A stretch of DNA of 64,000 nt, from the NCBI GenBank assembly GCA_963662905.2, contig CAXXFD010000004.1, positions 1 to 64,000 of the forward strand, in the 5' to 3' direction. The notes beneath the pieces are model-generated. The model was not told where the DNA came from. It saw only the letters and a list, made by a program, of their open reading frames with translations, and searched no databases. Positions 25,123 through 33,203 of the stretch are shown here, piece by piece. Source of the DNA: G963662905 sp963662905. Lineage in GTDB: Bacteria > Bacteroidota > Bacteroidia > Bacteroidales > WRLA01. The stretch's first letter is position 1. Every line of letters starts with the position of its first letter. Position numbers and translations under genes: made by a program.

Positions 25123-25154
25123 AAATGCAATTTACGATAAATAAAAACAGATTT

Positions 25155-27983
25155 TTATTCGCTATCAGGGTTTTTGAACTGCTTAATATAGTCATAAACC
25201 CTGCGTTGCACACGTGCCTCGTTCAGACCATAGCCCAGCTCAGTAATTTTTTGCTCATCAAAGCGGTTCCGTGTCAAAATTGCCGAAAGCTGTGCTTCCA
25301 GGGCAGTACGGCGCCACATAGGATGATGTGATTTAGGTTTTAAGACTTCAGCCCGGGCAATTTCGCTTTCTATATCCTCAAGCTTTACATAGGGAGCATA
25401 AGGATATTCATCAAATGATTCACGGATCCTGTTTTGTTCCATGATCAATTCACAATCTGCTTTGATATCAAACTTTTTGCGTGTCAGTTCAAGGCGCAGG
25501 CTGAAAATCTTTTTACCTTCCACATCAAAGCTGACTTTATTATTTTTGATTTCGAGTATCTGTAATTCCTCTTCGAGCAGATTTACCAAACTGGCTTTAT
25601 TGAGGCTCATAGCCACATTGAGGGTTATCCTGCTGGATTTTTCCGAGGAATTATAGCCCCTGATTATGATGGCATCATCCGATTCGCTGCGTTTAATCGC
25701 AGTAAATTTCACTGTATTTCGGTCATCTTCTGCACCAAAAAATGTAGCGTTCCCGGTCAGAATACCTTTATGTTTATCTGTTGTGCATGCTATCAGGTCG
25801 GTATTGTAGATATCGGATAAACGGCAAACTTTCGCGCTATCCACATCACCTTTGTGTGGATAAACAGCATATTCAAATTCCATATCGCGCAGACATTGTG
25901 CATCAGGCGTAAAGATTTCCGGGCCTGCATCGCCAATACGTGAATTAATTTCCCGGGCAATCCATCCTACAGAGCGGAAGAGGGTCAGCGCAATAGTATC
26001 ACTTTCAATCACCTGATACTCGGGCAAACCTTTGGAAAATACGGCCATGCCATTTTTGGTATCGTTAAAATCAACGAACTCACGATTCAGGAAAATGGTG
26101 TTTGGCTTGGCCTCACGGGCACCGATAATCACTTTTTTAACATCCGGCGGGATACTGGATTCATCGTAATCATCGATGAAAACAGGACGTTTTACCACAT
26201 CAAACGGACTTCCGGCATATGCAAAATCAGACTGAATCCCTGTTTTGAACAGCACGCGCATTATGTGGTCTTTCACGGTATTCCGCAGCAATGTTTTACA
26301 TTTTACAAGCTCAGAATCAGCCTCAATAGTATAATAATTTACCACCGGAAGCTTACGCATCAGTGCTGATCGCGTGCTCTGATCATCAGATTCCGATTCT
26401 GGCAGCAACATTTCAAATTGTGTGCGCACCACCACCTTTGCAGCCGATTGCTGCACAACATCAATTTTTGCTGTCACATCGCGGCTGGTAATAATCACAT
26501 CTGTGTCCGGATAGGAATAGTTATATTCATCACCGGTATCGGCGCGATCTTCCAATAATCCGAGTTCTTTATAATGCTTGCCGCTTTCATGATGATAAAC
26601 ATTAAAACTACCATTTCCGTTGAAACGGACATCGATCAAACCATTACTGATAAGCAATCCTTCCACTTTAACTGTTGATTTCGGCTGATCATTTTCACAG
26701 AGGATCTTATAACCCATCGCGGGAATATCTTTTACGAAAATGCTCTGTTTCCCGAAGTCAACATTTCCAGAACGGGGAAACAAGGATGTATTAAAAACCA
26801 ATTTCACTTCATCATTGGTTTCCGAGGAAGTATCAATCAAACTGCATAGCTCCCGTAATTTTTGCTCAGTCAGAGATTGGGTAAGCTGGTTCACGATGCG
26901 GCTGCGGTTTTCCATATCGGTATGCACATCATCAATACTCACACCGCAAATACTATCATGTGGATGGTTCTTCAGCAGGGTTTTCCATGCTTCCCGGATT
27001 TGGGTCTTTTCGTATTCACCGCCGAGCAACCAGACCAATGATGCCAAAGGTTCGACCTTTTTTTCCAGCATTTTTTGCTGCACATCATTTTGCAGTTTCA
27101 GGTACATACGTGCCGACATCACACCCGGAAAAACAGATATAAACCGCCCGCTATACAAAGCCCCTTCCAGGGTTTTTAGTTCTGGTTTCTCCTGCATAAC
27201 ATCTTCGATATACTTAGGCGGGCTGCTCTGAATTACCCGAAATTCATCGGTATCCATTTTACCATCTGTAATGTAGGGTTGGATATCATCCGGCACCATT
27301 TCCTGATCATACCCATTCATCAGCAGGATGTTGGATGTTGTTGCAAATGGTGTAAGTTTTTTAATTTCATCATGCACCCTATCTTTCATAATATCGTTAT
27401 GTTCTGCCAGGCGCATTACATTCCGGTAACTGTCGAGCAGATAAATTGAAGGCAGGGCTGTACCATCGGGAGATTTCCAGAGAAATTCAGACTGAACATC
27501 CTCTGGATCCATTTCCACGCCACGCCAAACATATAAGCCTTTTAGGTTAAAGCCATCATGAATTTGTGTCGTTTGAGAAATCTGCCCAAAATTATCCAGC
27601 ATCCAACCAACGTTCATAGAGCCACCAAACTCTTTTGCGACCAAATTTCCATAAAGCAGGTTGCGCACCAGCGACTCTTCACTGAGCAATTGCCAATCGG
27701 GCTGCAGGTAATAAGGACCAATGAACAGCCTGTTCTGCTTTACATACTTCCTGATTTTGCGTTTATATTCGCTCAGGTTATAATTATTTTTATCCAACTC
27801 TTCGAAATAATCCTCCACCATCGCCATTTGGCCATCGAGCACAAAGATGTAATCCGGTTCCTTTTCAAACATCGCAAAAAGGCTGTCAAAAAAAGGAATC
27901 AGCCATTCGTTGGTATATTTACTATTGAGATACCATTCCCGATCCCAATGTGTATGCGAAATTATATGCACCGTTTTTTTCAT
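25155..27983 (-). CDS. GH38 alpha-mannosidase, probable mannosylglycerate hydrolase type
   Basis: The 942-residue protein starts with the GH38 zinc site HTHWDREWY (10-18) and has the nucleophile motif GWMLDNFGQISQ (Asp130), FATTSNILLMNGYDQ near 240 and HPHDSICGVSIDDVH near 345. A GH38 C-terminal beta domain follows. It has no signal peptide, so it works in the cytoplasm on an imported substrate. Its length and the HTHWDREWYL start resemble the MngB family, which splits 2-O-mannosyl-glycerate or its phosphate. The glycerate kinase next to it supports that reading. It lies six bases downstream of the GH13_18 gene in a tight operon. Confidence 0.88.
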   Translation of the reverse strand: MKKTVHIISHTHWDREWYLNSKYTNEWLIPFFDSLFAMFEKEPDYIFVLDGQMAMVEDYFEELDKNNYNLSEYKRKIRKYVKQNRLFIGPYYLQPDWQLLSEESLVRNLLYGNLVAKEFGGSMNVGWMLDNFGQISQTTQIHDGFNLKGLYVWRGVEMDPEDVQSEFLWKSPDGTALPSIYLLDSYRNVMRLAEHNDIMKDRVHDEIKKLTPFATTSNILLMNGYDQEMVPDDIQPYITDGKMDTDEFRVIQSSPPKYIEDVMQEKPELKTLEGALYSGRFISVFPGVMSARMYLKLQNDVQQKMLEKKVEPLASLVWLLGGEYEKTQIREAWKTLLKNHPHDSICGVSIDDVHTDMENRSRIVNQLTQSLTEQKLRELCSLIDTSSETNDEVKLVFNTSLFPRSGNVDFGKQSIFVKDIPAMGYKILCENDQPKSTVKVEGLLISNGLIDVRFNGNGSFNVYHHESGKHYKELGLLEDRADTGDEYNYSYPDTDVIITSRDVTAKIDVVQQSAAKVVVRTQFEMLLPESESDDQSTRSALMRKLPVVNYYTIEADSELVKCKTLLRNTVKDHIMRVLFKTGIQSDFAYAGSPFDVVKRPVFIDDYDESSIPPDVKKVIIGAREAKPNTIFLNREFVDFNDTKNGMAVFSKGLPEYQVIESDTIALTLFRSVGWIAREINSRIGDAGPEIFTPDAQCLRDMEFEYAVYPHKGDVDSAKVCRLSDIYNTDLIACTTDKHKGILTGNATFFGAEDDRNTVKFTAIKRSESDDAIIIRGYNSSEKSSRITLNVAMSLNKASLVNLLEEELQILEIKNNKVSFDVEGKKIFSLRLELTRKKFDIKADCELIMEQNRIRESFDEYPYAPYVKLEDIESEIARAEVLKPKSHHPMWRRTALEAQLSAILTRNRFDEQKITELGYGLNEARVQRRVYDYIKQFKNPDSE

Positions 27984-27988
27984 AATAT

Positions 27989-29653
27989 TTATTTTTTAGC
28001 TAACCAGATGAAAGAAAAAGGTTTAAGCATCTGTGAATCCAGTACACCTGCACAAGTAATATTTTTTGTGCCATTCAGATATTTTGAGATGTTTTTTGAT
28101 GATGAAGTGAAATTATGAACACAATAAACACTCCGCTCATCAAATCGTCTTTCGATCACAAACAGTCCTTCATCTTCAAAAAAGTCTGCTTCACCATAAG
28201 GCTCAAATACTTCTTCTGATTTTCTGATTTTCAGTAATTCTATATATTTCCTGTAAACTAAAGAACGTAAACTATTTACCTCATTAAACTCCTCTTCAAG
28301 ACGATCCATCTGAAGTTTCGCCCTGTTTATCCTGCGGTTTATTCCCGAACTTAGGGCAGCCTCCCGGTCATTTACTGAACCAAAAACCGAATGGTAATAA
28401 ACGGCAGGAATGCCCGGCATAGTCAGCATAACCGATTGTGTGAGCAAGAAGCGTTTTGCTTTGATTTCATCACATTCATTCGGATGAGTTATCAGGTCGA
28501 TATAACTGCAATTCAGTTCGTAGGGTGATTTTGTGCCATCAGGGTTGGATTTTTCAGAGACAAACCCACCATGATCCCTGGCAATTTGAGCCAGCGCACG
28601 GATTTCATCATCTGAAACAATGCCTGAAAGTGGTCGTAGTCCGATACCATCGTGGCTGGCCGTAAAATTAAAAAAACAAGTATGCTCCGATGGAAGTTTC
28701 AGAGATTCTGCCCATTGAGCCAATACTTTAACATCCTGCTTATGAACACTGTACGCCAACAAAGGCGGTAAGCTGAAATTATACACCATGTGAGCTTCAT
28801 CATTTCCACTTCCGAAGTAGGAAATATTCTCATGATGTGGTACATTGGTTTCGGTAATAAAAACACATTGTGGCGCCAATTCATTGATTATAGCCCGATA
28901 AGCTTTAATAATCTGATGTGTTTCATCGAGATGGACGCATTCTGTCCCCAGCTTTTTCCACAAAAAAGCAACCGCATCAAGCCGTATAAAACGCGCATTA
29001 TTGGCCACATAAAACAAAAGTACATCAAGCACTCTCAAAAACACTTTATAATTAGAATAATTCAGGTCAAGCTGATCTTCAGAAAAAGTGGTCCAGATAA
29101 ATTCTTCTCTGCCTCTGACCATAAAAGGATGTAAGAGCGGCAAAGTTCTGGGACGTGTCACTCTTTTCAGGCGCTTATCATTCGGATCTTCAGAAATGAA
29201 AAAACCTTCATAATCTTCATCACCATTCTGAAATCCACGAAACCATTCCGATGATTTGGAGATATGATTGATAACTGCATCGAACATCAGCTGATACGAA
29301 TTGCCCAGATTTTCGATATCATCCCAATCGCCGAAAGATGATTCCACTTTTTTATAATCCACAACAGAAAAACCATCATCCGATGTAAATGGATAAAAAG
29401 GCAAAATATGTATGCTGTTCAGCGCGCCAAAAAGATATTTATCCATCACTCTTTTCAGGCTCTGCAGAGGCGTTTTATTCTTTTCCAAAAAACTATCTGC
29501 ATATGCAATCAGAACCATGTCACTGCTTGAAAGCCTCTTGCTCTGCGGCTTGACCACTTCTTTATAATGCATCAATAACGAGCTGATGGATTCCATGCAT
29601 TCAGCCACATTATGCGGATAAAGGTTTTCGATATATTTACTGAAATCACTCAT
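27989..29653 (-). CDS. GH13_18 sucrose-phosphorylase-like enzyme, possible glucosylglycerate phosphorylase
   Basis: The 554-residue protein is a GH13 alpha-amylase-fold enzyme of the sucrose phosphorylase subfamily. It has ILPFYPFTSDDGFSVVDYKK (83-102), the nucleophile in RFIRLDAVAFLWKK (Asp226), the acid/base in FITETNVPHHENISYFGSGN (Glu268) and the third acid in NFTASHDGIGLRP (Asp335). Subfamily members phosphorolyse sucrose, sucrose phosphate, glucosylglycerol or glucosylglycerate to glucose 1-phosphate. Glycerate kinase and GH38 in the operon favour glucosylglycerate (inference). There is no signal peptide. It overlaps the GT4 gene by 8 bases. Confidence 0.85.
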   Translation of the reverse strand: MSDFSKYIENLYPHNVAECMESISSLLMHYKEVVKPQSKRLSSSDMVLIAYADSFLEKNKTPLQSLKRVMDKYLFGALNSIHILPFYPFTSDDGFSVVDYKKVESSFGDWDDIENLGNSYQLMFDAVINHISKSSEWFRGFQNGDEDYEGFFISEDPNDKRLKRVTRPRTLPLLHPFMVRGREEFIWTTFSEDQLDLNYSNYKVFLRVLDVLLFYVANNARFIRLDAVAFLWKKLGTECVHLDETHQIIKAYRAIINELAPQCVFITETNVPHHENISYFGSGNDEAHMVYNFSLPPLLAYSVHKQDVKVLAQWAESLKLPSEHTCFFNFTASHDGIGLRPLSGIVSDDEIRALAQIARDHGGFVSEKSNPDGTKSPYELNCSYIDLITHPNECDEIKAKRFLLTQSVMLTMPGIPAVYYHSVFGSVNDREAALSSGINRRINRAKLQMDRLEEEFNEVNSLRSLVYRKYIELLKIRKSEEVFEPYGEADFFEDEGLFVIERRFDERSVYCVHNFTSSSKNISKYLNGTKNITCAGVLDSQMLKPFSFIWLAKK

Positions 29654-30986
29654 AAGCCAAGATGTTTTCCAATTCTTCTGAAAGCTTTTTCACCGACAAG
29701 TGCTGATTGGCCATATGGTAATTGTATTCAACCGATTCTGCCATGAATTCCTTTTTAAAAAGGAGCGCGATGCTATCATCTACCGATTTTCGGATCAGAT
29801 CTGCATCCACACGCACCAAATCATGTTTTAATGTAAAACTGCTACCAAACGAAACCACTTTAAAACCAAAGGGTGCGATATCGGTGCGATAAACCGGATA
29901 TTCATAAAGTGCTACAGGCAATTTTGCAGCAAATGCTTCGAGCAGCTGATTGCCCCAGCCTTCAAGTATGCTTGGATAGGTAACAAAATCGGCAATTTGA
30001 TAGGCGTCCCAGAAGGAATAAATTTTTCCTGTACCTGCGCCCCCGCGTTCTATGCCAATCCTATGGCTGATATCCAGAAGATCAACCTCCCCGGATTCGG
30101 CCATATCCTTCAGCCTTTTATAATACTCGTCCGATTCGCACTGCCCGGCCAAAAGGAGGATGATGCGATTTTCTTTAGAAAAAACATGCCCGTTATACAG
30201 CTCTTTTCCAATAAATTCAGCCTTCATCTTTTGAAAAACACTGACAAAATCAACAGCTATTTCGATGGCCTTGCGCTCTACAATGCGTGTAGCCTGCAAA
30301 AACACAATATCGCCTGGTTTTATATCAAAATCCAGTCGGATATTCCGGTTATAACCATCGGTTTCGAAATGCACTTCATCAAAATCAAAAACATTAGGCA
30401 CTACCTGTGTTTCAATATCATAGCGCCTTTTCAATTCCGTTTGCGCCAATTTATTGATGCATACATGGCTAACATTTGGATGCCGTGGCGGGAAATAATC
30501 GCGCAGTATTTGCTTCACAAAATCATATGCGCTAAAAGCATATAAATCGCGTTCCCAGTGAAAATCATGATGATGGCATAAAACCCGGATACCGGTTTTA
30601 ACAGCAGCCTCAAAAAAGGCTATTCCTGCAGCCAGGTTCCAGCCCAAAGAAAAAATATTATTGGGCACAATTAAATCCGGTTTCCTTTTTTCAATGATCC
30701 CGATGAGCGCTTCTTCAATTTCAACAGCCATTTTAACTACCTCTGATTGAAGCGCTTCGGTATTGGGATAATCTTGTGCATCACCAAAAGCATTGGCAAC
30801 GATTTTCTCATTCACAGGATTTTTATAATGTAAGGCAGGAATCGTTTCCACATCACCATCTGCCTCATTTCCGGCAATATAGAACACATTATGTCCCAGC
30901 ATCTCCAATGCTTTTTCCCACTTTTGCATCTCCAGGGATACACCATCGGTTTCACCGATCCGAAAATGACATAATGCGATATTCAT
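29646..30986 (-). CDS. GT4-family glycosyltransferase
   Basis: The 446-residue protein has the GT-B layout: an N-terminal Rossmann half (MNIALCHFRIGETDGVSLEM ... CHHHDFHWERDLYAF) and a C-terminal half with the GT4 donor site, YPSILEGWGNQLLEAFAAKL near 340, in which EGWGNQLLEA is the variant of the usual E(x)7E motif. Such enzymes usually transfer mannose or glucose from a nucleotide sugar with retention. Being inside a catabolic operon is unusual. It could make or reverse a mannosyl-glucosylglycerate bond, or tailor the imported compound. It overlaps the next gene and starts 11 bases after the symporter. Confidence 0.8.
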   Translation of the reverse strand: MNIALCHFRIGETDGVSLEMQKWEKALEMLGHNVFYIAGNEADGDVETIPALHYKNPVNEKIVANAFGDAQDYPNTEALQSEVVKMAVEIEEALIGIIEKRKPDLIVPNNIFSLGWNLAAGIAFFEAAVKTGIRVLCHHHDFHWERDLYAFSAYDFVKQILRDYFPPRHPNVSHVCINKLAQTELKRRYDIETQVVPNVFDFDEVHFETDGYNRNIRLDFDIKPGDIVFLQATRIVERKAIEIAVDFVSVFQKMKAEFIGKELYNGHVFSKENRIILLLAGQCESDEYYKRLKDMAESGEVDLLDISHRIGIERGGAGTGKIYSFWDAYQIADFVTYPSILEGWGNQLLEAFAAKLPVALYEYPVYRTDIAPFGFKVVSFGSSFTLKHDLVRVDADLIRKSVDDSIALLFKKEFMAESVEYNYHMANQHLSVKKLSEELENILAYE

Positions 30987-30997
30987 ATTAAAAAAGC

Positions 30998-32638
30998 TTA
31001 TCCAAAGATTTGCGGAACATAAAAACTAAAAATCACAATCAGGATAAAGAAACCAATGAGTATATAGGTTTCTTTGATCAGAATATCTTCTTTCCTGATT
31101 TTGAATATAACGACATCCGTTTTATTTTTCGGATCATGGAAAATAAGGCTGACCGCATAAGTTAGCAGAACACAAAGTGCAAATCCGGTAAAGTTCAACC
31201 ATATCCAGAAAATTTCCACTCCCGGATCAAATCCGATAATTTCCTGCATGGTTTTGGAAAAAATCAGGTTTACAAGTACTGACACAATGATTCCAACTTT
31301 CATTCCGTGCCGGTTCACTTTTTTGGAAAAAATAGCCAGTATGAAAGTTGCCAGAACCGGTCCATAGAAAACAGAACCAATGGCATTTATAATTTCGATG
31401 ACGCTGCTTTCGCTGCCCCCCAGTAAAAACGCACTGGCGATACAAACGATACCCCAAAAAACCACTGCAGATTTTGAAAGCATCATGTATTTTTTTTCGG
31501 TGATCTTCTTTTTGCCACGATTAAAGAAATCCTCAACAGTAACGGCAGAAAGGGAATTAACGGTTGAACTCAATGAAGACATTGCCGCAGAAAGTATGCC
31601 CACCATCAACAGTCCGATTACGCCATGAGGGAGATATTTGGTAATAAAGACCGGCACCATTAAATCAGGTTTTATTCCGGATGAAGCAAATTCCTGTGGA
31701 AAGTATTTTTCAGTAACCGAGCTGATTTCATTAAGAAAATCAGGGGCTACCAATATAAAACCGCCTAAAACCAATCCCATAATACAATACACAAGCACGA
31801 CCGGCAACCGGAGCATTCCATTTGCAAAAAGCAGTGTTCGTATTGTTTTTTCGTTTTTGGCCGAAAGCAGCCTTTGAGCCTGAGTTTGATCGGTACCATA
31901 ATAAGAGGCATAAAGAAAAAATCCTCCGATTATCATAGGCCAAATCCCGTATTCACCGCCATTGAGGCCGAAGTTATTTTGAATTACCTGTAATCTGTCG
32001 GGATTGATATTGGATAATGAGCCGCCATTCTGATCCATTAGAATCCAGCCAAAAACCAAAATAATAACCAGACCAAGAAAAAGGATGATCATCTGAATTG
32101 CATCGCCCCATACCACGGCTTTCATCCCGCCCTGCCAGGAGTACACGATAGTTACAATACTGATAATAGGGATGGTATAAATAAAATCAATATCCAGTAC
32201 AGCCTGCAAAATAATGGCGATGGTATAAACCATCACTCCGGTGCTCAATGCCCGGCTGATTTGAAAGACTACACTTAAGATCATACGTGTTGAAGCATCG
32301 AAGCGGCGCTCAACAAACTCATAAATACTTACCACCCCTGAGCGGAACAATGGAGGAATGAGCACAACCATTAGAAAAAACATGGCCAGAGGAACAGAAA
32401 ACTCAAAAGAAAGCCATTTCATCCCACCGCCGGCTTTCAAAGCCACAAAAGCAGGAGCCGAAACAAAGCTGATGGCTGAAAGCTGGGTCGCCATTGTTGA
32501 AAGGCTCAAAGGAAACCAGCCCAGGCTTTTGCCTCCAAGGAAATAATCCGTTGAATTTTTATTTTCCTTGAAAAAGTAGCCCATTCCAAGGAAACCCGCG
32601 AAATACACCAATACAATCAGATAGTCTAACCAATTCAT
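30998..32638 (-). CDS. Sodium:solute symporter (SSS family)
   Basis: The 546-residue integral membrane protein begins MNWLDYLIVLVYFAGFLGMG (the frame opens earlier at 32713, but this ATG gives the family's start). It continues with DYFLGGKSLGWFPLSLSTMA and QLSAISFVSAPAFVALKAGG, both typical of SSS transporters, and about 13-14 hydrophobic segments with SAAMSSLSSTVNSLSAVTVE in the second half. It should import a sugar-like solute with Na+ across the inner membrane. As first gene of the operon it is the natural uptake system for the substrate of the downstream enzymes. Confidence 0.9.
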   Translation of the reverse strand: MNWLDYLIVLVYFAGFLGMGYFFKENKNSTDYFLGGKSLGWFPLSLSTMATQLSAISFVSAPAFVALKAGGGMKWLSFEFSVPLAMFFLMVVLIPPLFRSGVVSIYEFVERRFDASTRMILSVVFQISRALSTGVMVYTIAIILQAVLDIDFIYTIPIISIVTIVYSWQGGMKAVVWGDAIQMIILFLGLVIILVFGWILMDQNGGSLSNINPDRLQVIQNNFGLNGGEYGIWPMIIGGFFLYASYYGTDQTQAQRLLSAKNEKTIRTLLFANGMLRLPVVLVYCIMGLVLGGFILVAPDFLNEISSVTEKYFPQEFASSGIKPDLMVPVFITKYLPHGVIGLLMVGILSAAMSSLSSTVNSLSAVTVEDFFNRGKKKITEKKYMMLSKSAVVFWGIVCIASAFLLGGSESSVIEIINAIGSVFYGPVLATFILAIFSKKVNRHGMKVGIIVSVLVNLIFSKTMQEIIGFDPGVEIFWIWLNFTGFALCVLLTYAVSLIFHDPKNKTDVVIFKIRKEDILIKETYILIGFFILIVIFSFYVPQIFG

Positions 32639-33203
32639 ATTATGGTCATTAATATTTATAAAACAAAAAAATCCTGTGTCCGTATTCATATCCGGGCAGA
32701 CAAAAAAAGACATAAAAGCTCAACCCGTGAAACCAAAATACCATTGGCAAACCCAAAAAATGCCATCCATTAAAATAACAAAAGCATACAGAGCTAACCA
32801 TATAAAAACTCAACCATTACAGCAGGCCAAAACCATTATACCTGCATGTATCTTTCTGCAGCTTTCAGGAATAAAGCAAAGCAGATGCACTCTTTGAAGC
32901 CAAATCACCAAACCGGAAGACACAGACAGAAAACATCATCAACACATTTCCTTCGCTCAAGCTTCCTGTCTTGTCCTTCCCCCATAATAAGCCTGCACCA
33001 CCATCTCCGGTAAAGCAAGAGCGGAATAAAAACTACGGTTACCGGTAAAAACCAGCAAAATTACACCACCACTTGTCCGCTCTGACTTTTATGATAAATA
33101 AAGAGGTTTCAATAATAAAACACGGAACAACAGGATTTCAAAGAACTTCATTTTGCCTGTTATCAGGCGGTATTCAAAACAGGGAAAATCCCCTGCAAAT
33201 AGA
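32639..33203. other. Gap between TonB receptor and symporter genes
   Basis: No gene seen on either strand; plus-strand frames are low quality. A 10-bp palindrome TTACCGGTAA lies at 33039-33048. The promoter of the symporter operon should lie here, but no good TAnnTTTG element was identified on the minus strand. Confidence 0.5.

Noticed and set aside
32676..32897. Plus-strand ORF in the gap between symporter and TonB receptor
   Set aside because: Lys/Gln-rich random-looking frame with no start context.
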